DNA from: JAJDIA01 sp031555145
GTDB taxonomy: Bacteria > Bacteroidota > Bacteroidia > Bacteroidales > Tannerellaceae
DNA: 43,424 nt
NCBI GenBank assembly: GCA_031555145.1
Contig: JAVBUR010000028.1
Coordinates: 1-43,424, forward strand
Direction: 5' to 3'
Shown: one piece after another, positions 16,407 to 23,900 of the stretch
Numbering within the stretch: the stretch's first letter is position 1
How the letters are laid out: the number at the start of each line of letters is the position of its first letter
Position numbers and translations under genes: made by a program
Notes under the pieces: generated by a model
The model's input: the letters and a program-made list of their open reading frames with translations, nothing else
Told to the model about the DNA's origin: nothing
Database searches by the model: none

Positions 16407-16595
16407 TTAACCGCTCTGCTTCCTGTTCTTTCCATCTTGTTTCCATCTTGCTTTCTCCAAACTCTTGGCTTCTTCAATAATTTTCTTTTCGTGCTTTTCT
16501 ACATCTCTGTAGATAACCTTTGCACTATACAGATATGTGTAAATTACCATCTGAGTGATTAATTTACCAATCAAATGGGTTTTATTTAGCCTCAT
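16407..16595 (-). pseudogene. Small gene with frameshifted tail
   Basis: The frame reads 62 aa: a hydrophobic N-terminal half (LIGKLITQMVIYTYLYSAKVIY) and a charged helix (HEKKIIEEAKSLEKARWK) that breaks at an 11-bp tandem duplication into QDGKNRKQSG and a stop. Removing one 11-bp unit restores a continuous coiled-coil-like tail (WKEQEAERLKREAEDLKKIY) ending at 16372, about 70 aa in total. That restoration is good evidence the gene was once coding. Function is unknown; it looks like a small membrane-anchored or coiled-coil protein of the mobile element. Confidence 0.5.
16429..16450. repeat. 11-bp tandem duplication causing a frameshift
   Basis: TTTCCATCTTG occurs twice head to tail (16429-16439, 16440-16450). 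Since 11 is not a multiple of 3, gain or loss of a unit toggles the reading frame of the small gene at 16407-16595. Confidence 0.8.
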
Positions 16596-16637
16596 ATCAT
16601 GCTTCCTTTGTAGTGCCTACGTAAAATACTCATACAT

Positions 16638-16883
16638 ATGAAATTAGTTACTAGTACTGAGGCCTTAGACAAATACTTTAAAGACTTCGCCACACCTCAT
16701 GACTTGGCATGGCTTATAGACGAACTTATCCATGAGCACTATCAGGTTACTATTCGCTTACTACAGCTAGAGGAAGAAGGTGGGTATCCTCTGCATAGTG
16801 ATGCCCACGATTCTTTTTACTTACTGAAAGAATTTAGGGATGCTTTACTCAAGTGCCAGGAAGAGGAAGTAGCAGGCCATTAA
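16638..16883 (+). CDS. Small acidic hypothetical protein
   Basis: The 81-aa soluble acidic protein (ATPHDLAWLIDELIHEHYQVTIRLL, then a helical SFYLLKEFRDALLKCQEEE) appears helical throughout. I do not know its family; it reads like the small conserved proteins common in Bacteroides mobile elements. It is the only plus-strand gene in the mobilization half. TTCCTTTG at 16603-16610 is a possible imperfect -7 element. It converges on the membrane-protein gene at 16905, 21 bp away. Confidence 0.6.
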   Translation: MKLVTSTEALDKYFKDFATPHDLAWLIDELIHEHYQVTIRLLQLEEEGGYPLHSDAHDSFYLLKEFRDALLKCQEEEVAGH

Positions 16884-16904
16884 CTTTTCTGTGAAACTCG
16901 TTTA

Positions 16905-17627
16905 TTACCTCCCTTTCAGCATTTCAACCTGTTTCTGCAATCCTTCCACTTCTTTTGTATTCAGCCTCACCTGTTCGATCTTTTCAGCCTGTTCTTTGAC
17001 TAACCGCTCATATGTCTCCACCCGTTTGCGGATCATGGCAATGCTGTCGGTGTTCCTGTTATAGGTAAAGTCTGTTTCCAGCTTGAACAGGCTTTCCCGA
17101 TCAGCTTCACCCAGCATTTTGATATGGCGGTATTTCAAATCATTGTCTTCCAGTTTGCGATTTTGGTCTAATTGCCAAATATTTCCAACAAACAGCAGCA
17201 GGCAACAAAGTCCCGTCACTATCATAGTGATAGCAGCTTTACTATTCTTAAAGTCCAGACTAAAAATATGCTCTTTTCGGATGACGGAATTGGAAGGAAC
17301 ATTGATGGATTTGACTTTTTCACTGATTTGTTTGACTAAGTCAATGACTGCTGAAAAGCCCTTGTCCCATTTTTCTGCGGATTTATTTAATGCATGTCCG
17401 GTAAATCCCGCCATGTTTTCCTGCAATTCTTTTATCTGCTCCGGGGTGAACTGTTTATGACTGGCAAGGGTGCGTAACTCTTCCAACAACACGGTTAGCC
17501 TATCGGTATCTATACCCAAATCTGCCTGAACCGGTTGGGGTGTTTGCTTACTCAGTTCCACAATCTTTTGCTTAAGTTCCTCGAACAGTGTATATACTGC
17601 CGATGTGTCCATTTTATCAGTACTCAT
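16905..17627 (-). CDS. Mobilization-associated membrane protein with coiled coil
   Basis: The 240-aa product has one membrane segment at about residues 132-152 (AAITMIVTGLCCLLLFVGNIWQL), an N-terminal cytoplasmic helical part (FEELKQKIVELSKQ) and a long C-terminal coiled coil (VETYERLVKEQAEKIEQVRLNT...VEMLKGR). It follows the relaxase gene by 22 bp on the same strand. Proteins of this shape often end the mob operon of Bacteroides mobilizable elements; a role in linking the relaxosome to the membrane is an inference. Confidence 0.7.
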   Translation of the reverse strand: MSTDKMDTSAVYTLFEELKQKIVELSKQTPQPVQADLGIDTDRLTVLLEELRTLASHKQFTPEQIKELQENMAGFTGHALNKSAEKWDKGFSAVIDLVKQISEKVKSINVPSNSVIRKEHIFSLDFKNSKAAITMIVTGLCCLLLFVGNIWQLDQNRKLEDNDLKYRHIKMLGEADRESLFKLETDFTYNRNTDSIAMIRKRVETYERLVKEQAEKIEQVRLNTKEVEGLQKQVEMLKGR

Positions 17628-17649
17628 ATTCTTTTGTTATTTTAATGAT

Positions 17650-18579
17650 TTATAATTTACGTCCTTTCTTCTTTCTACGTTTCTTCAGTTGTTTCAACGC
17701 CTCCACCTCATTCTCGTCATAGCCGGATGAGGGTTGTATCTCAAGCAATCCGCCAAGGCCGGATGCTATGGATTCTACCACTGAAGACATACCGTGTGAA
17801 TGATCTTGCCGGGCTGGTTGGGCAGGTTCGATGATGGTGGCCTGCTGGCACCTGTCATGCTGTCCTAACTGGTAACTGATTTTGGAATAACTACATGAAC
17901 GGTCGATCTTGGAGCCATTGAATTCATAGCCGTTCTTTCTGAACCGAACACCTTGTATCTTTTCCGTATCACCATTCTTTCTGAACTCAGTAGTAATACC
18001 CTGTCTGATCAGCGCCGCTTTCAATTCCTCCCAGTCCTTACACTTGTGTACTGCCGATTGTAAAGCATGGTAAATCTCATACTTGGTCTTGTCTGGTTCT
18101 TTCAGGCGGTGTTCCTTTACATTCTCTTTGCCCGAAGCAATGTAAAGACCGCACACCTTGGTGAGATCCATACAGACCTTCGTGTTTCGCAGTTTTTCAT
18201 TCTGATCTGTAATCCGCATACCGTTGTTGTCGATACGGTTTATGATCAGGTGGATATGCGGGTGATCGGTGTCATGGTGCCGGGCGATGATATACTGGGT
18301 ATTTTCATAACCCATCTTTTTCATGTACTCCTGTGCTACACCGATCATGAACGCATCTGTCAACTTGGTCTTATCCTGTGCTGAAAAGTCCAAAGAGATA
18401 TGGGCGACCGGCTTTGAAATCTTAGGATTCAGTTTGCTTTGGGTAATGAAACTTTGGATGATGGACTCTTTATCCTTGAGCCGTACGCCTTCGGCATACA
18501 ACAGTCGGGCGTTATCCTTGTCGAGCACATAATTCACCGCCCCTTTAAATCCACGTCCCTGTACAATCTTAGCAATCAT
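17650..18579 (-). CDS. mobB: MOBP-type relaxase/mobilization nuclease
   Basis: The 309-aa relaxase nicks oriT and leads the transferred strand. The N-terminus (MIAKIVQGRGFKGAVNYVLD) contains the candidate nucleophile Tyr17. The histidine metal triad is clear at 101-110: HHDTDHPHIHLIINR. The C-terminal part (residues 200-240, RFRKNGYEFNGSKIDRSCSY) is typical of Bacteroides MobB/BmgB-type proteins, which are short and lack a primase or helicase. It overlaps the MobC-like gene by 11 bp and is followed by the membrane protein gene. Confidence 0.9.
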   Translation of the reverse strand: MIAKIVQGRGFKGAVNYVLDKDNARLLYAEGVRLKDKESIIQSFITQSKLNPKISKPVAHISLDFSAQDKTKLTDAFMIGVAQEYMKKMGYENTQYIIARHHDTDHPHIHLIINRIDNNGMRITDQNEKLRNTKVCMDLTKVCGLYIASGKENVKEHRLKEPDKTKYEIYHALQSAVHKCKDWEELKAALIRQGITTEFRKNGDTEKIQGVRFRKNGYEFNGSKIDRSCSYSKISYQLGQHDRCQQATIIEPAQPARQDHSHGMSSVVESIASGLGGLLEIQPSSGYDENEVEALKQLKKRRKKKGRKL

Positions 18580-18931
18580 CTTCGATCCGTTTGATTACAT
18601 TATCCAATCGTTCATTCATGGCGAGACAGTTGCCATGGGCATCCATATAGCCAACAGCATTGGCTTTGTGGGCAATCTGGTTTATGTTGTTTGCCATCCC
18701 GCAAAGTTGCCGGATGTAACCCATTAGTTCGGCTGATAACCGTTGCTTTACCACACTTGAGAGAATGCACCGGCGGATATATTCACTCCGGGTGATTCCG
18801 GCTGTCCGGGCTTTTGCCTTGAGTGAAAAATACTCTTCGGTTGCCATCTTCAGGGTTACTTTGTAGCCCTTCTTTTCGGTAGCCTCTTTCTTCGGCCTAC
18901 CGTTTTTATTTCGATTTTTTATTTCGTTCAT
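18569..18931 (-). CDS. mobA: MobC-like relaxosome accessory protein
   Basis: The 120-aa basic protein resembles Bacteroides MobA/MobC relaxosome proteins that bind oriT and recruit the relaxase: an N-terminal basic segment (KNRNKNGRPKKEATEKKG), a ribbon-helix-helix-like region (YKVTLKMATEEYFSLKAKARTAGITRSEYIRRCIL) and the helical MobC core (LRQLCGMANNINQIAHKAN-like). Its end overlaps the relaxase start by 11 bp. The putative oriT lies immediately upstream. Confidence 0.85.
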   Translation of the reverse strand: MNEIKNRNKNGRPKKEATEKKGYKVTLKMATEEYFSLKAKARTAGITRSEYIRRCILSSVVKQRLSAELMGYIRQLCGMANNINQIAHKANAVGYMDAHGNCLAMNERLDNVIKRIEDDC

Positions 18932-18960
18932 ATCTGTATATTTTTAGTTTAAATGAGACC

Positions 18961-19026
18961 GGCGAGATATTCTTTGCCTCGCAGAGCAAGGTATTGGTCA
19001 GACCAATACACAAACTTGCTCCCCTA
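18961..19026. other. Candidate origin of transfer (oriT)
   Basis: The 108-bp gap upstream of mobC holds two inverted repeats: GCGAG/CTCGC (18963-18982) and a perfect GTATTGGT-CAG-ACCAATAC (18991-19009), followed by CTTGCTCCCC. Inverted repeats next to a nic region directly upstream of the mob genes are the usual oriT layout. The nic site itself cannot be assigned. Confidence 0.5.
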
Positions 19027-19039
19027 AAACACGACGACG

Positions 19040-19765
19040 CTACCGTCGGCGACTATCGCCTTTTAACTCGACAAAATTGAACATGGATTTTAGTCGATCT
19101 CCGGTCATTTTGCCGTATTGGTTATCCGCGTAAAGTGTGTCAAGCGTGAAGTTACTTGTGCCGTGCGTCCATGCTCCGGTATCGTATCGTTCACATAGCA
19201 GTTCGATTACCGGACTGCGAAGGTTGCCGAAATCCATTATCTGTTTTGGCTCCCTTCCAAACTCGTCAACCACTAAGGGTAGTTTGGCGAATGATTTTAT
19301 GGGTTTGTCCTTTAGGGTCTCTAACAGGTCGATCGATTTTATGAATTTGAGTAGTGGGCGTGGAACATGCAACTCATGGATGATGGCGTTATACATTTCT
19401 GCCCACGACTCCATGATGATGGTTTTTCCGCACCCGTATTTCCCCATCAACATGATTCCTTTTTGCAAGTCGCCCTCAAACCGCGCGTCTAATCTCAGAT
19501 AGAGATAGAGTTGCCGGAGGATAGGCTCGTTGTATTTGTCGATGACAAAAGCAGTTCTCTCTCGTCGTTTCTCCAATATGATATTGGCACATTGGATGAG
19601 TAGCCGGGTATATTGCTCATACTCGAATGGAAAGACAAAACGCAACGCTTCGTTCTTTTTTCTTTCATCGGAGAAACGAGCTTGCAGAGAACTCATGCAA
19701 AGGTCAAATCTGCTAATCGAAGTCACTCCCGTTGGTAAGGAAGCCTCGTTGTGTATATTTCCCAT
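19040..19765 (-). CDS. DnaC/IstB-like AAA ATPase
   Basis: The 241-aa ATPase has Walker A GKYGCGKT (residues 108-115), Walker B LPLVVDEFG (Asp167-Glu168), and a C-terminal sensor region (RLKSMFNFVELKG) like helicase loaders. In Bacteroides mobile elements such proteins, with a small wing-helix partner, probably support replication of the excised circle. Its start overlaps the preceding gene by 53 bp and its last codons run into a short inverted repeat (CGACG-CTAC-CGTCG). Confidence 0.8.
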   Translation of the reverse strand: MGNIHNEASLPTGVTSISRFDLCMSSLQARFSDERKKNEALRFVFPFEYEQYTRLLIQCANIILEKRRERTAFVIDKYNEPILRQLYLYLRLDARFEGDLQKGIMLMGKYGCGKTIIMESWAEMYNAIIHELHVPRPLLKFIKSIDLLETLKDKPIKSFAKLPLVVDEFGREPKQIMDFGNLRSPVIELLCERYDTGAWTHGTSNFTLDTLYADNQYGKMTGDRLKSMFNFVELKGDSRRR

Positions 19766-20114
19766 TTAGATTATTCATATTAGTTTTTGTCTTCATATTA
19801 TATATAGGTTCGGGCTTTAGCTGGGGATTAGGTGTTAGAATCCGATACCTTGTCTTTACTCCTTGTCCATTGCCTCCCGAAACAAAATCTATGAGTGAAG
19901 CCTCTTTTAGCTTTTCTCTAACAGTTCGTAAAACATCAGCAGAGATGCCGACATTCACTATCATCCTTTTATCCGAATGCTCTATCCACTCCACTGTCCA
20001 GTAAGAACGATTGGCAAGATGGAGGAGATAGAAGTACAAACGTGTTGTGTTTCCATTGAAGCCCTTTTGCTCATCTACACGCCAAAAGTTATTTATCAGG
20101 TCTATGTATTGCAT
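19713..20114 (-). CDS. Winged-helix-like replication accessory protein
   Basis: The 133-aa protein begins MQYIDLINNFWRVDEQKGFNGNTTRLYFYLL, followed by a likely winged helix (SADVLRTVREKLKEASLIDFVSGG, then VKTRYRIL). This arrangement is common for DnaD/replication-type helper proteins upstream of DnaC-like genes in Bacteroidales elements and phages. It overlaps the DnaC-like gene by 53 bp and starts 8 bp after the HTH gene, so all three are co-expressed. Function is inferred from context. Confidence 0.7.
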   Translation of the reverse strand: MQYIDLINNFWRVDEQKGFNGNTTRLYFYLLHLANRSYWTVEWIEHSDKRMIVNVGISADVLRTVREKLKEASLIDFVSGGNGQGVKTRYRILTPNPQLKPEPIYNMKTKTNMNNLNGKYTQRGFLTNGSDFD

Positions 20115-20122
20115 GGCAGGCG

Positions 20123-20440
20123 TTATTTAGACTTTCTGCTTGAACCTTCCAGTATTTTACGTACATCAGACATCCGGTATCTGACTTTGCTTCCAATCTT
20201 GATAGTATTCAGGTAGTTCTTCTTGTTCCAATGCCATAGCGTGGCATCACATACGCCGCAGATTTCCTTTACTTCCTCTTTGGTGAGGTACTTTTCTTTT
20301 CGGGCTTCGGCAATTTCCACAGAAAGCTCGTTCTTCGCCCGGTTAATCAGATCGTTTGAGAAGTTGAGCAGGTCTTCTCCCGTTACCTCCAGCTTGATGC
20401 TGGCTCTCTCGTCTTGAATAATCGACAATATATTCTTCAT
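20123..20440 (-). CDS. Excisionase-like helix-turn-helix protein
   Basis: The 105-aa protein ends in a MerR/excisionase-type HTH at about residues 55-100: LTKEEVKEICGVCDATLWHWNKKNYLNTIKIGSKVRYRMSDVRKIL, written here as the family pattern of HTH_17. The N-terminal half is a charged helix. Such proteins in Bacteroides integrative elements regulate excision, often as recombination directionality factors. It is the first gene of the 20440 to 19040 operon. Confidence 0.78.
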   Translation of the reverse strand: MKNILSIIQDERASIKLEVTGEDLLNFSNDLINRAKNELSVEIAEARKEKYLTKEEVKEICGVCDATLWHWNKKNYLNTIKIGSKVRYRMSDVRKILEGSSRKSK

Positions 20441-20488
20441 AATCCTATAAGTCCACCAGAGGTTAGGCTTTCTTTTCCGGTGGAGTTA

Positions 20489-20525
20489 TAAAAAGAAAGC
20501 TGCTACCTAACTAATGGATAGCAGC
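20489..20525 (-). terminator. Terminator between the 291-aa gene and the HTH gene
   Basis: On the minus strand GCTGCTATCC and GGTAGCAGC pair around 8 nt and are followed by TTTCTTTTT. It lies between the stop of the 291-aa gene and the HTH gene, so it could also act as an attenuator controlling excision and replication genes. Confidence 0.7.
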
Positions 20526-20609
20526 CACAAAAATATAACGAAATAAATCAGATTATCAATAGTTTACGGCTCGTATAATTCGCAGAATTCCCAAACGAAT
20601 TAAGCGAAC

Positions 20610-21485
20610 TTAATCGGATAGAAAATTCTTTATCTCATTGATATAGCCACGGTTCTCCGATAGGTCTTTTACAAACCGCCGTCCTTCGATGAGGTCGTTA
20701 AGTTCTTTGTACGATTCCTGAATGCCTCTTTCGGAAATGACATTCCCATATTGTCTCTCTAAAAAATAACGGAAGGGTTTGATTCCTCCGGCAGGTAGTA
20801 ATTGCATTTCTTCCAAGGCGATTTTCAAGCAGGCAATATCACGTTGAGACTTCTTGCTACTTAGGAATGTTCCGATTTTGGGGAGTAAGTTTTCCGGCAG
20901 TATTTGTATCTCGGGTTTGCGACCAGCCTTTTTCTTTTCGGTAGGGGTCTCCTCGATAGCCCAGTTTAGGACATCGTTCCCTTCGGCAAGCTGCATTAAC
21001 TTTCTATGTTCCTCCCAATCTGTCTTTGTCCGCAGTTCTAAACTGATGGACTTGGATATAAGCATCTTGATAGTAGATGCAATAAATATCTTATCGATGT
21101 ATCCGGCGCCGGGGCTTTTGCGTATTTCCTCACCTCGTTCTACCATACGCTCAAAACTTTTCCCGAAGTAGAACCATGAAAGCATTGCCGGAACAATGGA
21201 ATTGTCTGGCGTTTTCTTAAATTCGTTGACAATGGATTCTGCTAAATTGTTCTCTGAGAATATTACCTCTATATCGGAAATATCATCATAAGTGCCTTGA
21301 TTGGCTCTTTTCTGAACGATCTTTTGGTATTTAGGAACAAGGGTAAAAGCCAGTGTCAGAATTTTCTGATAACCGGCATTGTCCTTCCGATTCATCTCTT
21401 CCTCAAAGCAATCGTATTCTTCCGGGTGGGAATCCATCCAGTCTTTTATACGCTGCTTGAAGTTGTCGAATTCTTGTTGAGCCAT
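20610..21485 (-). CDS. Unknown 291-aa protein of the mobile element
   Basis: Soluble, highly charged and mostly helical, with no recognised domain. Notable segments are MAQQEFDNFKQRIKDWMDSH at the start, a KKKAGRKPEIQ basic linker near residue 190 and a C-terminal SLEEMQLLPAG-like helix region followed by RFVKDLSENRGYINEI. It lies just upstream of the excisionase-like gene, a position where Bacteroidales integrative elements often have such a conserved unknown. It has its own terminator at 20489-20525. Direct repeats lie in its upstream region at 21604-21701. Confidence 0.6.
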   Translation of the reverse strand: MAQQEFDNFKQRIKDWMDSHPEEYDCFEEEMNRKDNAGYQKILTLAFTLVPKYQKIVQKRANQGTYDDISDIEVIFSENNLAESIVNEFKKTPDNSIVPAMLSWFYFGKSFERMVERGEEIRKSPGAGYIDKIFIASTIKMLISKSISLELRTKTDWEEHRKLMQLAEGNDVLNWAIEETPTEKKKAGRKPEIQILPENLLPKIGTFLSSKKSQRDIACLKIALEEMQLLPAGGIKPFRYFLERQYGNVISERGIQESYKELNDLIEGRRFVKDLSENRGYINEIKNFLSD

Positions 21486-21603
21486 ATCAGGATTATTACT
21501 TCAACAAAGATAATCAGCATTTCACAAAAAAAGCTACCTTTTCAAACTAGCAATTCTTGCAATAATTGCATTTAGTACTAATTAGCTTGCTGTACTATCG
21601 CCA

Positions 21604-21701
21604 ACGAGCATCGTCCATCACATGATCATCACATAAAACAGGACTGATTATCAGAAAAATAAGCTACGAACATCGTTTGTAATCACATGACCATCACATA
21701 A
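21604..21701. repeat. Two-copy iteron-like direct repeat
   Basis: Copies at 21604-21636 and 21666-21701 share ACGArCATCGT and ATCACATGAyCATCACATAA, differing by a 3-nt gap. They lie upstream of the 291-aa gene; the second copy contains the left target duplication of the nested transposon. They may be binding sites for an element-encoded regulator. Confidence 0.55.
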
Positions 21702-21704
21702 GAT

Positions 21705-21724
21705 GGTTCTTCGTCAATTAAGGT
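21705..21724 (+). repeat. Left terminal inverted repeat of the nested transposon
   Basis: A perfect 20-bp match, inverted, to 23866-23885. It includes the stop codon region of the transposase fragment on the minus strand. Confidence 0.85.
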
Positions 21725-21923
21725 GCATTTTCCACGTTTTGAACGCAAGCAGTTTTACGTTTAGTAACTTATGGCTAGCTCTGTTAAACATCTGTCTCTT
21801 AATGCATTTTATTTTGTTTACGGCACCTTCCAGTATCCCGTTACTCAGATAGATTCCATTGCATTTTACGGCCTGTAGGTCCTGCTTTGTACCATAAGCA
21901 AAACGTTCATTACTCTGGATTTA
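21714..21923 (-). pseudogene. C-terminal fragment of an ISL3-family transposase
   Basis: About 69 codons on the minus strand, ending at the left inverted repeat, read IQSNERFAYGTKQDLQAVK, then NGIYLSNGILEGAVNKIKCIKRQMFNRASHKLL in family order. SNG.LEG.VNKIK.IKRQM..RAS is the conserved C-terminal motif of ISL3-family DDE transposases. A TAA immediately precedes the open stretch; the catalytic D, D and most of the protein are missing, so it cannot function. Confidence 0.85.
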
Positions 21924-22057
21924 CAGTGCCAGAATTAAGCTAAATAAACTTTATCCGACAATTTTAGATTGACATGACACTAGTGATAAAAAATTGTCAA
22001 ATCATAGAGAAAGCATAAGAAGCTTTAACATTCTTGATGTATTTTCACATAAAATCC

Positions 22058-22065
22058 TAATTTTG
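22058..22065 (+). promoter_or_regulatory. Promoter of the WG-repeat gene
   Basis: TAATTTTG matches TAnnTTTG, with CTTG 21 bp upstream (22033-22036) near the -33 consensus TTTG. The ATG follows 17 bp later, so the leader is very short. Confidence 0.55.
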
Positions 22066-22082
22066 CACTAAAAAAATAGTCT

Positions 22083-23630
22083 ATGGCTTCAATTCTCAAG
22101 ATTATATCAGACTTAGATTGCAATATCTATATAGATGATGAATTTGTATGTAAAATATATGCGAATGAATACCACCACATACCTTTGCAAAAGGGGACTT
22201 ATGACCTACGAATAGTCCTTTCAAGCAATGAAAATATATTCATCCAGAAAGAATACATTATGCCTGATCATGATATGCAAGACTTGTTGCGTATTTCTTT
22301 AGCAAATCTATTAAAGGAAGAAAAAGAACTCGCATGGAAGATTAAAAACCGAGTCTTAAGGGAAACTGAGACCCACTATGAAATATTTGACAACAGTACG
22401 AATCAGTCTATTCCTTTACCATATTCTTTTGCGGATCCTTTCTCAGAAGGGTTAGCTGTAGTACAACGTGGTGGTACTTACGGGAAAGTAGAAGTTGCGC
22501 CAGGAGAATATCTATATCTTCCAGAACTCGGTGGTTGGGGATACATAGATATCGATGGAAACGAGATTATAAAATGTCAATATTTTAATGCTAGAGAATT
22601 TAAAGATGGTTTAGCATGTATAAATACGGAAGAGGATGAGAAATTTGGATTTATTGATAGGTCTGGCAAATTAATTATCCCTCAAATTTATGATACTGCC
22701 GATTCTTTCAGTAATGGACTATCATTAGTCTCATTATGCGAAAAATATGGTTATATAAACAAGCATGGAAAGGTAGTTATTGGTTTTCAATTTAGTGAAG
22801 CTTGTCCCTTTGTCTGCGAATATGCCTGCGTTAAAAATGAAGATAAATGGGGAGTTATAAATAAAAAAGGAGAATATATTGTAACTCCTAATTATCATGA
22901 AATCGATATTGTTTTCAATGATTTACTAAGAGTTCGTGTTAATGATAAATGGGGGATAGTTAATTTTTCAGGAGATGAAATTGTTCCTGTTAGATATGAC
23001 TCTTGTAGGTTCACCGAGATTTCTGATGTTTATGAAGTTGAAATTTATGGAGAAAAATCTTTAAGAAATTCTTCAGGAGAATTTTTAATCGATGAAAACA
23101 CTACAATCAGAGTGCTGGATAAATATAGCTTAGTGAAATATAAATCAATGATAGACAGCACTGTTCCAGTCTGCTACAATGGCAAATGGGGGATTGTTAA
23201 TTTACAAGGAGAAGTAATTTCGCCCTGCAAATTTTTGTCAATCAAGAGTGAGTATGGTGGCTATACAGCAGAATTAGACCGTGAGGAATGGCCTGAGGAA
23301 ACAGTCAAAATCAAAGCATTAGATGGCGATCTATTTATGGTATTACGCCAATCTATTGATGCTTTTACTTATGCTGATTTTTATGTTCCTGTCCGCTATG
23401 ATTGGGGGAGATTTATTACTGAACAGCACACTGCCGTCACTCTAAATGGAAAATGGGGTGTTATTAATGATAAGGGAGAAGAAATAATCTCTATTAAATA
23501 TGATGATATTGATAACAGGCATTATGATACGCCGATTTACTACAATTCAAAAAATGAATCGTATATTCTTATAAAGGCAGAATTGGGAGATAAATGGATT
23601 GTGATAAACTCATTGAAAGGTGAGGAATAA
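22083..23630 (+). CDS. WG/KWG beta-propeller-like repeat protein
   Basis: The 515-aa protein carries seven or more WG repeats of 30-60 residues: GWGYIDIDGNEII, KFGFIDRSGKLIIP, KYGYINKHGKVVI, KWGVINKKGEYIVTP, KWGIVNFSGDEIVP, KWGIVNLQGEVISP and KWGVINDKGEEII. Residues 1-110 form a separate N-terminal domain (LDCNIYIDDEFVCKIYANEYHHIPLQ-like). There is no signal peptide, so it is probably cytoplasmic, unlike many secreted WG proteins. It is A+T-rich compared with the backbone and is the main passenger of the ISL3-ended transposon. WG proteins are often linked to bacterial conflict and signalling, but the role here is unknown. Confidence 0.85.
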   Translation: MASILKIISDLDCNIYIDDEFVCKIYANEYHHIPLQKGTYDLRIVLSSNENIFIQKEYIMPDHDMQDLLRISLANLLKEEKELAWKIKNRVLRETETHYEIFDNSTNQSIPLPYSFADPFSEGLAVVQRGGTYGKVEVAPGEYLYLPELGGWGYIDIDGNEIIKCQYFNAREFKDGLACINTEEDEKFGFIDRSGKLIIPQIYDTADSFSNGLSLVSLCEKYGYINKHGKVVIGFQFSEACPFVCEYACVKNEDKWGVINKKGEYIVTPNYHEIDIVFNDLLRVRVNDKWGIVNFSGDEIVPVRYDSCRFTEISDVYEVEIYGEKSLRNSSGEFLIDENTTIRVLDKYSLVKYKSMIDSTVPVCYNGKWGIVNLQGEVISPCKFLSIKSEYGGYTAELDREEWPEETVKIKALDGDLFMVLRQSIDAFTYADFYVPVRYDWGRFITEQHTAVTLNGKWGVINDKGEEIISIKYDDIDNRHYDTPIYYNSKNESYILIKAELGDKWIVINSLKGEE

Positions 23631-23640
23631 ATATGATAAT

Positions 23641-23799
23641 ATGGAACCGTTTGAGAATGAAATTTTTATCGTTATTGCTATGATAAAATATTTACCAGTG
23701 CTGTCCAAAAGAACAAATGTGGAGTCAGGGTGGTTAGTACAGCTTCTTCCGTGGAGAGATAAGAGTATCTTTACTTGTGAGTATTTTAGGGGTACATGA
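23641..23799 (+). CDS. Small 52-aa ORF after the WG-repeat gene
   Basis: ATG 23641, 10 bp after the WG gene stop, opens a 52-codon frame (MEPFENEIFIVIAMIKYLPV...LVQLLPWRDKSIFTCEYFRGT). The composition is protein-like but I recognise no family, and it may be a remnant. If real it would be co-transcribed with the WG gene. Confidence 0.3.
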   Translation: MEPFENEIFIVIAMIKYLPVLSKRTNVESGWLVQLLPWRDKSIFTCEYFRGT

Positions 23800-23865
23800 C
23801 TTATCTGATTGATAAACAGATTAATATGTGTCAACAAAAGCCCTCTGGCTATATCGGAGAGGCGT

Positions 23866-23885
23866 ACCTTAATTGACGAAGAACC
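23866..23885 (-). repeat. Right terminal inverted repeat of the nested transposon
   Basis: The exact reverse complement of 21705-21724, followed by the second CATAAGAT copy at 23886-23893. Confidence 0.85.
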
Positions 23886-23900
23886 CATAAGATAAACGTT

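Larger units (their letters stand above)
21697..23893. mobile_element. ISL3-ended transposon carrying a WG-repeat gene, with 8-bp target duplication
   Basis: GGTTCTTCGTCAATTAAGGT at 21705-21724 is repeated inverted at 23866-23885. Outside these ends the 8-bp sequence CATAAGAT occurs directly on both sides (21697-21704 and 23886-23893). Eight-bp duplications and GG.TCTT termini fit the ISL3 family, and an ISL3-type transposase tail abuts the left end. The interior is mostly the WG-repeat gene, so the 2.18-kb unit is non-autonomous or decayed. Confidence 0.8.

Noticed and set aside
23610..23888. 92-aa minus-strand frame at the right end of the nested transposon
   Set aside because: It begins inside the terminal repeat and does not resemble the N-terminus of an ISL3 transposase; probably chance.
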